Shown one piece after another: positions 24,307 to 32,913 of a stretch of DNA of 64,000 nt (positions are counted from its first letter, which is position 1; each line of letters begins with the position of its first letter). Origin of the DNA: Haloarcula pelagica (GTDB lineage Archaea > Halobacteriota > Halobacteria > Halobacteriales > Haloarculaceae); the NCBI RefSeq assembly GCF_030127105.1, contig NZ_CP126161.1, positions 3,348,001 to 3,412,000 of the forward strand. Reading direction: 5' to 3'. The translations under genes and the position numbers were made by a program. Under the pieces are notes generated by a model. It was not told where the DNA came from. It saw only the letters and a program-made list of their open reading frames with translations, and did no database searches.

Positions 24307-25389
24307 TCAGCGGTCGAGCACGTCGTGGCGCGGCAGTTCGAGACCGTTCCCCACCGCGTCGACGGTCCGCGTCGGCCACTCGCCGGTCGTCGACAGCGTC
24401 TCCACACCGTCGTCGGTGACCAGGTGCGTGTCCTCGCTCTTTGCCCCCTGGACGGTCGGGTTCCAGGCGTACCCCTGCGGGAGGACGACCGGGGCGTCGC
24501 TCGACGGCGTGGCGATCCACTCCCGGCCAGCGAAGCCGGCGGCGCCGCCCTGGTGGTGGTTGCGCCACTCGCCGTCCCAGCCGACGGCGTCGTAGGCGTC
24601 CCGGATCGCGTCGAAGACATCGGCCGCCGTACCGCCCTCGCGGCCCACCTCGCGCGTGGCGGCCAGCGCCGTCGCCTCGACGCGCATCGCGGCCTCGGTT
24701 CGCTCGCCGAGCCAGTCCGGCGCGTCGAACGCGACCGTCCGGGTACAGCTCGTGTGCAGTCCCGCCCGCGAGGCGGTCACCGACAGCAGGGCGTACCCGC
24801 CCAGCGGTTCGTCTTTCGGCGTGTAGTGGCGGTACGACTGGGCGCGCTCGCCGCCGCCGACGAGGACGACCGGCGTGGCGATCCCCCCCGCTTCGAGTTC
24901 CCGCCGGAGGGCGGCGGTCACGTCCAGTTCGGTGTCGTCGGGCTCGATACTGCGGCCGACGGACTCGACCGCGCCGGCCACGTCGGCGCCCAGCGCACGG
25001 TAGGTGTCGATCTGGTCGTCGGTCAGTGGCTGCCGGAGCGCCGCCGCGTCGACACTGTCGAACCCCTCGACCGCGAAGTCGGCTGCCGCCGGTGTCGGGC
25101 TGACCGATTCGACGACCTCCGCCAGCCCGCGGGCGTGCCAGTCGAAGGTCTCGATGGGGGTCCCGTCGGCCAGTTCCTCGTCGCGCAGGCGGGGCGCCTC
25201 GATGTTGTCCGTGACGACCTGGATCTCGTCGCCGTCGTAGCCGGCCGCGGCGACGCCAACGTCGCCGCCCCGGTCGACCACGTTGTCCCCGCCCCCGGTC
25301 AGCCACGCGAAGGAGTTCGGCCGCGCGAACCAGACCGCTTCCAGCCCCTCGTCGTCGAGATACGCGTCCAGTCGGTCGGTGAGTGACAT
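24307..25389 (-). CDS. M24 (aminopeptidase P/creatinase) fold protein with degenerate metal site
   Basis: 360 aa. An N-terminal creatinase-like domain (1-~125) and a pita-bread C-terminal domain (~125-360). M24 metallopeptidases bind two metals with Asp, Asp, His, Glu, Glu. Here the first two positions are S203 ('LLSVTASRAGLHTSCTRTV') and C215; His is present (H279), the first Glu is N310 ('GYAWNPTVQG'), and the last Glu remains (E319 in 'SEDTHLV'). Three of five ligands are gone, so it is unlikely to be a metal-dependent aminopeptidase. Creatinase shows that the fold can work without metal. Function unknown. Confidence 0.82.
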   Translation of the reverse strand: MSLTDRLDAYLDDEGLEAVWFARPNSFAWLTGGGDNVVDRGGDVGVAAAGYDGDEIQVVTDNIEAPRLRDEELADGTPIETFDWHARGLAEVVESVSPTPAAADFAVEGFDSVDAAALRQPLTDDQIDTYRALGADVAGAVESVGRSIEPDDTELDVTAALRRELEAGGIATPVVLVGGGERAQSYRHYTPKDEPLGGYALLSVTASRAGLHTSCTRTVAFDAPDWLGERTEAAMRVEATALAATREVGREGGTAADVFDAIRDAYDAVGWDGEWRNHHQGGAAGFAGREWIATPSSDAPVVLPQGYAWNPTVQGAKSEDTHLVTDDGVETLSTTGEWPTRTVDAVGNGLELPRHDVLDR

Positions 25390-25431
25390 ACCACCGCTAT
25401 CAGAAAGGGCGCTAATAAAGACCCGCGTCGG

Positions 25432-26151
25432 TTACAGCTCGAAGCTCTCGTCGCCCTCCAGGACGACGACTTCGGTGTTGCTGCCGGCCGCCTTGACCTC
25501 CTTGACGAAGTCCTCCGTCTCGATCTCGATGGGCGGGAACGTGTCGTAGTGCATCGGGAACGCGTAGTCGAGGTCCAGCCAGTCGACGGCGATGGCGGCC
25601 TGCATCGGCCCCATGGTGAAGTGGTCGCCGACCGGGAGCGCGGCGGCGTCGGGTTCGAGGTACGGCCCGATGACCTCGCGCATCTCGGTCATCAGCCCGG
25701 TGTCACCGGCGTGGTAGAACGTCGTCGACTCCTCGTCGCTGACCTGTGTGGGCTTCGTGTCCGAGATGACGAAGCCGGCTGGCATCCCGCCACTGGCCCC
25801 GTAGCCGGTTTCGAGGCCGTTGGTGTGGTCGGCCCGGTGCATCGTCACGAAGGCGTCACCGATCTCGACGGTTCCGCCGAGGTTCATCCCCATGCCGCCG
25901 ACGGCGTCGAACTCGCCGTAGGTGTCCTGACAGTAGCCGACGACCTCCGGGGTGGCGACGAGCGTGGTCCCCTCGTAACGGTCCACGTCGCCGATGTGGT
26001 CGGCGTGCCCGTGTGTCAACAGGACGTAGTCGGGGTCCAGTTCCTCGGGGTCCGTGTCCGTCTTGGGGTTGTCGAAGAACGGATCGATGAGCAGGTCCGT
26101 CTCGTCTACCGTCACGTGCCAGGTCGAGTGGCCGTACCAGGTCAGTTCCAT
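25432..26151 (-). CDS. metal-dependent hydrolase, MBL fold (UPF0173/YtkL type)
   Basis: 239 aa metallo-beta-lactamase fold. The zinc motif HxHxDH is '[10 protein letters not shown]' (H47, H49, D51, H52), with 'YHAGDTGLM' later in the chain and an N-terminal 'WYGHSTW' typical of the UPF0173 family. The substrate is unknown. It is 42 bp upstream of the M24-like gene on the same strand, and probably co-transcribed with it. Confidence 0.88.
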   Translation of the reverse strand: MELTWYGHSTWHVTVDETDLLIDPFFDNPKTDTDPEELDPDYVLLTHGHADHIGDVDRYEGTTLVATPEVVGYCQDTYGEFDAVGGMGMNLGGTVEIGDAFVTMHRADHTNGLETGYGASGGMPAGFVISDTKPTQVSDEESTTFYHAGDTGLMTEMREVIGPYLEPDAAALPVGDHFTMGPMQAAIAVDWLDLDYAFPMHYDTFPPIEIETEDFVKEVKAAGSNTEVVVLEGDESFEL

Positions 26152-26255
26152 AGACGGGCGTCCGTACTCCTGGCTGGCACTTAAGGATGTACCGCAACCA
26201 CGTGGGGAGCAGCCGGCACCGGTGGGTTCTTCGCCCAGGCGAGAGACGTTCCGAC

Positions 26256-27341
26256 ATGGAGTTCGATTCGCCGTCTCGTAGGAAGTTTCTCGGGGCGCTG
26301 GGGGCTGTGGCGGCCGGTGTCGCCGGCTGTCAGTCCCCGGGAAGCACGGACCCCGACCCGGAGCTCGGTTCCGGGGGAACGAACGCTCAGTCGACCCCGG
26401 CCGGCGGGAACGCCGTCACCGAGGCTTACCGGGCGGCCGCCGACGCGGTCGCCTCGATCAGGGTGTCCGCCGACGGCCGAGGATCACAGGGCAGCGGGTT
26501 CCTCATCGACGACCGGCACCTGGTCACCAACGAGCACGTCGTCGCCGGCGGGACAGCCTACCACGCCCGGTTCCAGGACACCGGCTGGCGGGAAGTCTCG
26601 CTGATCGGGGCAGATGTCTACAGCGACCTCGCGGTCCTCCGGATCGACGAGCCACCGGCCGGGACCGCCCCGCTGTCGTTCGTCGACGGCGACCCACCGG
26701 TCGGGACCCAGGTGGTCGCCATCGGCAACCCGTTCGGGCTCGCCGGGTCGGTCTCGGCCGGGATCGTCAGCGGCGTCGACCGGACCTTAGAGAGCGCGAA
26801 CAACTTCTCGATCGCCGACACAGTCCAGACCGACGCCGCGGTCAACCCCGGCAACAGCGGCGGGCCGCTGGTCACGCTCGACGGTGACGTGGTCGGCGTC
26901 ATCAGCGCCGGCGGCGGCGACAACGTCGCCTTCGCCGTCTCGGCCGCGCTGACACAGCGGGTCGTCCCGGCGCTCGTCGACGGCGGCGAGTACGACCATT
27001 CGTACATGGGCGTCGTCCTCCAGGACGTGACACCCAGGCTCGCCGCGGCCGGTTCCATCGACCCCGCGGCGGGGGTCTACATCGACCGGGTCGTCCAGGG
27101 CGGTCCCTCCGACGGCGTGTTACAGGGGAGCGACCGGCGTGTCGTGGAGTCCGGCGTCGAGGTCGGCGTCGGCGGCGACGTGATCAGGCGGCTGAACGGG
27201 ACCCGAACACCGACCCGGCAGGCGCTGTCGACCTTTCTGGCTCTGGAGACGAGTCCCGGCGACACGATCGATGTCACGCTCGACCGGGACGGCCAGCGGC
27301 GGACGGTCCAGTTGCCGCTCGGTACCCGGCCCGACCCCTGA
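26256..27341 (+). CDS. HtrA/Deg-like S1C serine protease, Tat lipoprotein
   Basis: 361 aa. The Tat signal with lipobox '[19 protein letters not shown]' anchors it outside the cell membrane. The trypsin-like domain has H94 ('TNEHVV'), D124 ('YSDLAVLRI') and S201 ('NPGNSGGP'). A single PDZ-like domain follows (~245-355). It degrades or refolds damaged exported proteins. Start chosen at ATG 26256 because the signal begins there; a longer frame from 26187 is basic and unlikely. A haloarchaeal Tat-exported protease folds in the cytoplasm, so it must be kept inactive before export. Confidence 0.92.
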   Translation: MEFDSPSRRKFLGALGAVAAGVAGCQSPGSTDPDPELGSGGTNAQSTPAGGNAVTEAYRAAADAVASIRVSADGRGSQGSGFLIDDRHLVTNEHVVAGGTAYHARFQDTGWREVSLIGADVYSDLAVLRIDEPPAGTAPLSFVDGDPPVGTQVVAIGNPFGLAGSVSAGIVSGVDRTLESANNFSIADTVQTDAAVNPGNSGGPLVTLDGDVVGVISAGGGDNVAFAVSAALTQRVVPALVDGGEYDHSYMGVVLQDVTPRLAAAGSIDPAAGVYIDRVVQGGPSDGVLQGSDRRVVESGVEVGVGGDVIRRLNGTRTPTRQALSTFLALETSPGDTIDVTLDRDGQRRTVQLPLGTRPDP

Positions 27342-27360
27342 CGGCGGTCGCAACGCTTAC

Positions 27361-27375
27361 TACAACTCGGTTGTA
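27361..27375. promoter_or_regulatory. palindrome TACAAC-TCG-GTTGTA before the symporter operon
   Basis: Perfect 6-bp arms with a 3-bp centre, ending 14 bp before the first start of the operon (27390). The arms match the ACAAC/GTTGT arms of the sugar motif but the spacer is 3, not 4, so a different or related regulator may bind. Position next to the start suggests repression. Confidence 0.5.
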
Positions 27376-27389
27376 TCACTAGTGAATAC

Positions 27390-27605
27390 ATGCGAGACAA
27401 CCGACTACACACCGTTCTGTGGGCCGCGTTTTGCGGTCTGTTCGCCGTCTTCGCCGGCGCAGTGGCGCTCCCGGTTCGCCCGCTCGTGGGCGTCCTGCCG
27501 GCGTGGGCTGTCGTCATCGGAAGCGCGATCGTGACGATGGCAGCGGTCGCGGCGGCCGTCGCGCGGGCGGGGTGGCCGGCACGACCGGGTGAGTCACCCC
27601 GATGA
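27390..27605 (+). CDS. small two-helix membrane protein ahead of the sodium symporter
   Basis: 71 aa with two hydrophobic helices (about 8-30 and 35-60). Small membrane proteins of this size (DUF3311-like) are often encoded directly before SSS-family symporters and may be accessory subunits. The stop overlaps the symporter start (ATGA at 27602). I cannot confirm the family by eye. Confidence 0.7.
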   Translation: MRDNRLHTVLWAAFCGLFAVFAGAVALPVRPLVGVLPAWAVVIGSAIVTMAAVAAAVARAGWPARPGESPR

Positions 27606-29065
27606 GTGCCGTCGCGCTCGCGCTGATGGGCGCTTACCTCCTCGTGACGCTGGGTATCGGCGTCTACGGCTACCGGCGGACGGGCACCTCGCCACACGAG
27701 TACTTCCTCGCCGGCGGCTCGCTCGGGCGGCTCGTCTTCCCGTTGACGATGTTCGCGACCCTGATGAGCGCCTTCGTGTTCCTCGGCAGCGCTGGCTTCG
27801 GCTACCGGCACGGGCTGGGGTGGCTGGCGCTGCTCGGTGTCGAGGCACTGGCGGTCGTCCCGCTGGCGGTGGTCGGCCTGCGGGCGTTCCGGCTCTCGCG
27901 TCGGGAGGGGTACGTCACGCCGACCGAGATGCTCGGTGATCTCCTCGGCAGCGACGCGGTGAAACTGCTCGTCGTCGCCGTCCAGTTCGCCTGGGCGATC
28001 CCCTACGTGGCGATCCAGGCGATGGGCGGGGGGATCATCTTCCGGACGATCTCCGGCGGCAGCGTCTCCTTTACTGCCGGCGCGGCGGTCGTTACCGTCG
28101 TCACCGCCGTCTACCTCGGCCTGGGCGGTCTCCGGAGTGTCGCCTGGTCGGACGCCCTCCAGGGCCTGACCGTCGTCGTCTTGCTCGTGGCGGCGCTCGT
28201 CTTCGTCGTCCCCGCAGTCGAACCCCTCGCGCTCACTCGACGGGTCGCCGCCGAGACCGACCGCTTCACACAGGTCGGACAGGCCGGTCTCTTCACCCCG
28301 CGGGTGTGGCTCTCCTTCCTGCTGATGAACACGATGGCGGTCGTCGCCTACCCGCAGTTGTTCCAGCGCTTCTTCGCGGCCACCGACGAGCGATCCTTCC
28401 GCGCGCTGCTGGCGTGGTGGCCCGTGATGGTGTTGCTCGCGGCAGTCGTCCCGACGCTGCTCGGCGTCTGGGGCGGGACAGTCCTCCCCGGGCTGGAGAC
28501 GCCGGATCAGGTCGTCCCGGCGCTCCTGCAGGCGTACACGCCGTCGGTCGTCGTCGGCGTCGTCATGGGCGGGGCGCTCGCGGCGATGATGAGCACGGCC
28601 GACTCGCTCGTGTTGACGCTGTCCTCGCTCGTGACCCGCGACATCTATCACGACCACGTGGCCGGCCCCGCATCCGACGACCGGACAGAGGTGTGGGTGA
28701 GCCGTGGCGTCGCCGTCGCGTTGCTGGCCGGCGGGTTCGGCCTGGCTCACGCCGCGACCGGGCGCGTTCCCGGAGTCGCCGCCGTCGGGACAATCGTCGA
28801 TCTCTCGGTGTACTTCATCCAGGGTAACGCCCTGCTGTTGCCGGTGTTCCTGGCGGCGCTGTACTGGCGGGGAGCGACGGCAGCGGGCGCCGTCGCCGCC
28901 GTCGTCGCCGGCCAGGGGTACTTCCTGGGGGCGACCTTCGCCGGCCTGCCGACCTTTCGTTTCCTCCCCTTCGTCCCCGCGCTGGCCGTGACGGTGCTGG
29001 CGCTGGGTGTCGGATCGCTACTGACCGACCGAACGCCGACTGTCCGCTCGGAGCCGGACGCATGA
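27602..29065 (+). CDS. sodium:solute symporter (SSS family)
   Basis: 487 aa, about 13 membrane helices. SSS features include the start 'YRRTGTSPHEYFLAGGSLGR', 'AWSDALQGLTVVVLLVAALV', and the conserved helix 'GGALAAMMSTADSLVLTLSS'. It uses the sodium gradient to import a solute, perhaps a carboxylate, amino acid or pantothenate-like compound. Overlaps at both ends (ATGA with the small membrane protein and with the LuxE-like gene) show a tight operon, so the imported compound is probably the substrate of the two enzymes that follow. Confidence 0.9.
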   Translation: MSAVALALMGAYLLVTLGIGVYGYRRTGTSPHEYFLAGGSLGRLVFPLTMFATLMSAFVFLGSAGFGYRHGLGWLALLGVEALAVVPLAVVGLRAFRLSRREGYVTPTEMLGDLLGSDAVKLLVVAVQFAWAIPYVAIQAMGGGIIFRTISGGSVSFTAGAAVVTVVTAVYLGLGGLRSVAWSDALQGLTVVVLLVAALVFVVPAVEPLALTRRVAAETDRFTQVGQAGLFTPRVWLSFLLMNTMAVVAYPQLFQRFFAATDERSFRALLAWWPVMVLLAAVVPTLLGVWGGTVLPGLETPDQVVPALLQAYTPSVVVGVVMGGALAAMMSTADSLVLTLSSLVTRDIYHDHVAGPASDDRTEVWVSRGVAVALLAGGFGLAHAATGRVPGVAAVGTIVDLSVYFIQGNALLLPVFLAALYWRGATAAGAVAAVVAGQGYFLGATFAGLPTFRFLPFVPALAVTVLALGVGSLLTDRTPTVRSEPDA

Positions 29066-30117
29066 ACCCGTACGCTCCCATCGAGATAGACCGAGACGCG
29101 TGGACCCGCCGCGTCGTCGAGACGCACTTCGACCCCGACACCGGGACGCCCTACTGGCTGGAGTGGGCGGCCGAACGGGGCCTCGACGTACGGGCGGCCG
29201 TCGACGGCTTCGACGACATCGAGCGCGTCTTCGGCTCGTTCGACGAGGACGTGCTCCGATCGCTCCCCGTCGAGCGGTTCCACCCGCAGTCGCTGTCGGG
29301 TCCCCGTCGCGTCTACGAGACCGGCGGGACGACCGGCGAGCCAAAACGGGTCGTGATGGCCGACTACTGGCGAAAGCAGGCCGCGTGGGCCGACCGGGTC
29401 CTGCCCGACGCGTTCCCGCGGGGGAACCTCCTGATGCTCGGCCCGCCCGGCGGCGCGAACAACGCCGGCGCGTTCGTCGAACACCTGGCCGACCGCTGGG
29501 ACGCGCTGCCCTTCTTCGTCAACATGGACCCCCGCTGGGCGAAACGGCTCGCGGACGAGCCCCGTCGGTTCGACGAGTACGTCGCCCACCTCGTCGAGCA
29601 GGCACAGCGCGTCGTCTCGACACAGGACGTGACGGTGCTGTTCACGACCGCGCAGCTGCTCGAACGACCCGCCGTGCGGGAGCTCGTCGCCGATTCGGGC
29701 ATCGACGCGGTGTATCACGGCGGGACGGCACTGGACTCCGACACACACCGGGTGTTCCGCGAGGAGTGGTACGCCGACGTGGCCGTCGCCGGCGAGTACG
29801 GTAACACGCTGATGGGCGTCGCACAGGAGGCCCCGCCGCAGCTCCGCGAGCCGGCGGCCCGGGCGTACAGCCTCGATTACGTCCCCTGCGAGCCGTACTT
29901 CGTCCCGGAAGTCGTCGACGACGGGGACACCGTCTCCTACGGCGAGCGCGGCCGTGTCCGGCTGACCGTCCTCAGCGAGGAGTTGTTCGTCCCGGGCCTC
30001 ACCGAGCGCGACAGTGCGGTGCGCGTCCGCGGCGAGGCCCCGCTGGAGTGGGACTGGCTCCGGGACCCGGGGACCGCCGAGGCGGCGACCGACCGGACGA
30101 CCGACGGCGTCTACTGA
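29062..30117 (+). CDS. LuxE/PaaK-like adenylate-forming acyl-activating enzyme
   Basis: 351 aa, smaller than a standard acyl-CoA synthetase. The phosphate-binding loop is 'ETGGTTGEPKRV' (86-97), and 'AGEYGNTLMG' (~255) fits the adenine/acyl-AMP region of LuxE/PaaK-type enzymes. LuxE activates a fatty acid with ATP and passes the acyl group on. It overlaps the symporter stop (ATGA) and the next start (TGATG), and the next gene is LuxC-like, which supports a LuxE-like role. Acyl substrate and acceptor are unknown. It could instead be a short phenylacetate-CoA ligase-type enzyme. Confidence 0.75.
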   Translation: MNPYAPIEIDRDAWTRRVVETHFDPDTGTPYWLEWAAERGLDVRAAVDGFDDIERVFGSFDEDVLRSLPVERFHPQSLSGPRRVYETGGTTGEPKRVVMADYWRKQAAWADRVLPDAFPRGNLLMLGPPGGANNAGAFVEHLADRWDALPFFVNMDPRWAKRLADEPRRFDEYVAHLVEQAQRVVSTQDVTVLFTTAQLLERPAVRELVADSGIDAVYHGGTALDSDTHRVFREEWYADVAVAGEYGNTLMGVAQEAPPQLREPAARAYSLDYVPCEPYFVPEVVDDGDTVSYGERGRVRLTVLSEELFVPGLTERDSAVRVRGEAPLEWDWLRDPGTAEAATDRTTDGVY

Positions 30118-31499
30118 TGACCGACCCGACGCTCCCGCTCGTCTCCGGTGGCGAGCGCGAGACGCGGCGGACGCGGACGCTGACCGGTATCGGCGGCGAC
30201 CTGAGGACGGTCGCACAGGCCCCGCGAGTCCGGGTCCACGACGCGGTCGAGACCGCCCGGGAGTCGGGCTTCGACGCGCTCGGGACGACGCCGGTCCGGG
30301 AACTGCTCGACCGGCTGGCCGACGCCGGTCGCCGGTTCGCCGGCCACGGGCCGCCCGACGATCTGGCCCCGGTCGCGGACTACGCGGAGCGGGTCGCCCG
30401 GGCGAGCGGCCTCCCGGTCGGCTGGGTGCGGACGAGCGTCCACTGGCTCGCTCGCGGCCTGCGCCACGCCGCCGAGGGCCTCCGAGCGCAGTCGCCGACC
30501 GGGGACCTCGGGGTGTACGACGATCCTGCATACGTCCGCGAGCGGGACGTGGGGCTGGCGTTCGCGCCCCGGATTCGCGTACTTGGCGGCGTCATGCCGG
30601 CCAACGACCCGGCGGTGTACGCCTGGCCGGCCCTCGCCGTGGCGATGAAGCTCCCGGTCGTCCTCCGGCCGTCCCGGCGGGACCCGTTCACCGCCGTTCG
30701 CCTCGCCCGGGCGCTGCTGGCCGCAGGCGTCCCCGAGTCGGCCGTCCACGTCCTGCCGGGCGACCGCTCGGTCGGCGAGACGGTCACCGCGCGGTCCGAC
30801 CACGCGCTCGTGTTCGGCGGCAGCGACGTGACGGCACGGTACCGCGACGACCCGACCGTCGAGACGTACGGTCCGGGCCGGTCGGTCGCCGTCCTCGCTC
30901 GCCAGCCCACCGACCGGGAACTGGACACCCTCGCCCGCGGGATCACGCGGGCCGGTGGCCGGACCTGTTTCAACCTCACCCGGATCGTCGCAGTCGAGGA
31001 CTGTGACGCCGACACACTCGCGGCTGCCCTCGCCGAGCGTGTCGTCGCCGCGACGGACGGCCCGGCCACCGACCCCGCGACCGATGTCCCGTCGTTCCCC
31101 GACCCCGACCGGGCGCGACGGATCGACGAGCTAGCTGAGGGGGCGGGCCAGGACGTGACCGCAGTGCTTCGATCGGGTCCCCGCCTCCGTGAGCACGGCG
31201 ACCACACGCGCCTCGGCCCGACCGTCGTCCGGAGCGACGAGTTCGTCGAGGAACTCCCCTTCCAGTTCGCCGGCGTCACGGAACGGTCGCAGTCGTCGCC
31301 GACGGAACTACTCCGGGCGCTCGACAGTGCGTATCTGGGTGTCGCCGTCGGCGACGACTACGAGGCGGCGATGGCCCGCTCGCCACGCGTCCGGAAGGTC
31401 TACGGGGGCGGCTACCCGGCGACTGTCGACCTCCGAGAGACTCACGAGACGTTCCTGGCCGAGTTCTGCTACGAGACCACCACGTACGACCCATCCTGA
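30117..31499 (+). CDS. LuxC-like acyl-CoA reductase / aldehyde dehydrogenase-fold protein
   Basis: 460 aa. The layout fits LuxC-type acyl-CoA reductases: helical N-terminal part, Rossmann region with 'VLGGVMPANDPA' and 'MKLPVVLRPSRRDPF', 'DHALVFGGSDVT', the putative catalytic Cys C284 in 'GGRTCFNLTRI', and a C-terminal 'KVYGGGYPATVDL'. LuxC reduces an activated acyl group to an aldehyde with NADPH through an acyl-Cys intermediate. The ATG overlaps the LuxE-like stop (TGATG), so the two are translationally coupled. No luciferase (luxAB) is nearby, so light emission is not implied. Confidence 0.75.
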   Translation: MTDPTLPLVSGGERETRRTRTLTGIGGDLRTVAQAPRVRVHDAVETARESGFDALGTTPVRELLDRLADAGRRFAGHGPPDDLAPVADYAERVARASGLPVGWVRTSVHWLARGLRHAAEGLRAQSPTGDLGVYDDPAYVRERDVGLAFAPRIRVLGGVMPANDPAVYAWPALAVAMKLPVVLRPSRRDPFTAVRLARALLAAGVPESAVHVLPGDRSVGETVTARSDHALVFGGSDVTARYRDDPTVETYGPGRSVAVLARQPTDRELDTLARGITRAGGRTCFNLTRIVAVEDCDADTLAAALAERVVAATDGPATDPATDVPSFPDPDRARRIDELAEGAGQDVTAVLRSGPRLREHGDHTRLGPTVVRSDEFVEELPFQFAGVTERSQSSPTELLRALDSAYLGVAVGDDYEAAMARSPRVRKVYGGGYPATVDLRETHETFLAEFCYETTTYDPS

Positions 31500-31552
31500 C
31501 GCTGCCGGCCGTGGTCGGTGGGGCGATGCAGTCGGCTAGCGAGCGACACCGC

Positions 31553-32065
31553 TCAGTTCAGCACGACGAACCGGTAGTTCAACAGGACCGCGAAGCTCAC
31601 CCACAGGAAGTACGGGACGAGCAGCCCGCCGGCCCGGCGATCGATCCGCCAGAACGTCCAGAGTGTCGGCACCAGCACGAGCCACAGGCCCGCGACGACG
31701 GCGAGGGCGACGGTGAGGTCCTGGGCCGAGAAGAACGTCGGCGTCCACGCGACGTTGACGGCCATCTGGGCGACGAACAGCCGGAGCGCGACGACCCCCC
31801 GAGTCGTCGTCCGGGCGTCCCGCCAGACGACGTACAGCGCGACTCCCATGAGCGTGAACAACAGCGGCCAGACCACGCCGAACACCCACGGCGGCGGGTA
31901 GATCGCGGGCTTGGCGAGCGACTGAAACCACGCCGTGTTCGGCCCGCCGAGTACTGCCGGCAGCGCGCCGACGACGTTGACGAGGACGACGGCCACGACG
32001 GCGCCCGGGAGGTCGCCTCTGTCGAGTGTCGGCCGCCGCCGACCGGTTTCGTCGTGGTCGCTCAT
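31553..32065 (-). CDS. tspO: TspO/MBR-family membrane protein
   Basis: 170 aa, five membrane helices. The signature 'WFQSLAKPAIYPPPWVFGVV' (46-65) and 'VNVAWTPTFF' are those of TspO tryptophan-rich sensory proteins, which bind porphyrins and affect tetrapyrrole and oxygen/light responses. Start taken at ATG 32065; a longer frame to 32248 overlaps the SDR gene and is basic. It is on the minus strand, 40 bp after the SDR gene, and convergent with the LuxC-like gene. Confidence 0.9.
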   Translation of the reverse strand: MSDHDETGRRRPTLDRGDLPGAVVAVVLVNVVGALPAVLGGPNTAWFQSLAKPAIYPPPWVFGVVWPLLFTLMGVALYVVWRDARTTTRGVVALRLFVAQMAVNVAWTPTFFSAQDLTVALAVVAGLWLVLVPTLWTFWRIDRRAGGLLVPYFLWVSFAVLLNYRFVVLN

Positions 32066-32105
32066 GCCCGTGGTAGGTGACGGGTCCGGATAGATGTCCC
32101 GTTCG

Positions 32106-32876
32106 TCAGTCCAGCGCCATGCCGCCGTCGACGCGGAGCACTTCGCCGGTGACGAACTCGTGGGTGAGCAGGAACCGGACGGCGCTCGCCACCTCCGCCG
32201 GCTGGGCGGCGTAGCGGTCCAACAGCGTGTCGACCGTCTCGTGGCCACGGAACCGCCGCTCCTCCAGGGACTCGACGATGGCGTCGTTCATCGGTGTCTC
32301 GACCGGTCCCGGCGCGACGACGTTCGCCCGCACGCCCTCGGGACCGAGTTCGCGAGCCAGCCCTCTGACGTACCCCTCCAGCCCGCTCTTGGACGCGGCG
32401 TAGGCCGTGTCGACCGTTCCCAGGGTCGCCGCGACGCTGGAGACGGCGACGACTGCCCCGCCCTCGCCGGCCCCGGTGTCGGTCCCCGTCTGCAGCCGCT
32501 CGACGGCCGGTCTGAGGACGTTCGCGGCGCCGGCGACGTTGACCGCCAGGTGTCGGTCCAGGTCGGTCGCCGTCTGCTGGTCGACCGCACTGGAGTCGGT
32601 GTAGCCGGCACAGGTGACGACCGCGCCCAGCGGCCCGAGTTCGGCCCCGGCACCGACGAGGTCGGCGGCTGCGGACTCGTCGGTCACGTCGGCCTCGACG
32701 GCGCGAGCGATCACGCCGTGGGATTCGGCACGCTCGACGGCGGTCGTCGCGCTCTCCTCGTCCGTGTGATAGCCGACCGCCACGTCCGCGCCGGCGCGGG
32801 CGAGGGCCGCGACGACCGCCCGCCCGATCGGTCCCGACCCCCCGGAGACGACCGCGGCGCTGTCTGTCAGGTCCAT
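32106..32876 (-). CDS. short-chain dehydrogenase/reductase (FabG-like)
   Basis: 256 aa. Nucleotide-binding 'SGGSGPIGRA' (11-20), structural N113 in 'AVNVAG', catalytic S146/S147, Y159 and K163 ('AYAASKSG'), and a C-terminal 'EVLRVDGGMALD' typical of FabG-like enzymes. It probably reduces a beta-keto or ring carbonyl with NADPH. Substrate not predictable. It lies just downstream of the Gins51 gene (37 bp), possibly by read-through. Confidence 0.9.
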   Translation of the reverse strand: MDLTDSAAVVSGGSGPIGRAVVAALARAGADVAVGYHTDEESATTAVERAESHGVIARAVEADVTDESAAADLVGAGAELGPLGAVVTCAGYTDSSAVDQQTATDLDRHLAVNVAGAANVLRPAVERLQTGTDTGAGEGGAVVAVSSVAATLGTVDTAYAASKSGLEGYVRGLARELGPEGVRANVVAPGPVETPMNDAIVESLEERRFRGHETVDTLLDRYAAQPAEVASAVRFLLTHEFVTGEVLRVDGGMALD

Positions 32877-32913
32877 AGCGGTCGTCGGGAACGGCCGGAC
32901 AAAGCGGTTGCGT

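Noticed and set aside
28747-30803. Long open frames antisense to the symporter, LuxE-like and LuxC-like genes
   Set aside because: Arg/Pro-rich shadow translations of real genes; no domain signals and no promoters.
29062-31499. Bioluminescence operon
   Set aside because: LuxE- and LuxC-like enzymes are present but no luciferase alpha/beta or LuxD/LuxG genes, so light production is not supported.
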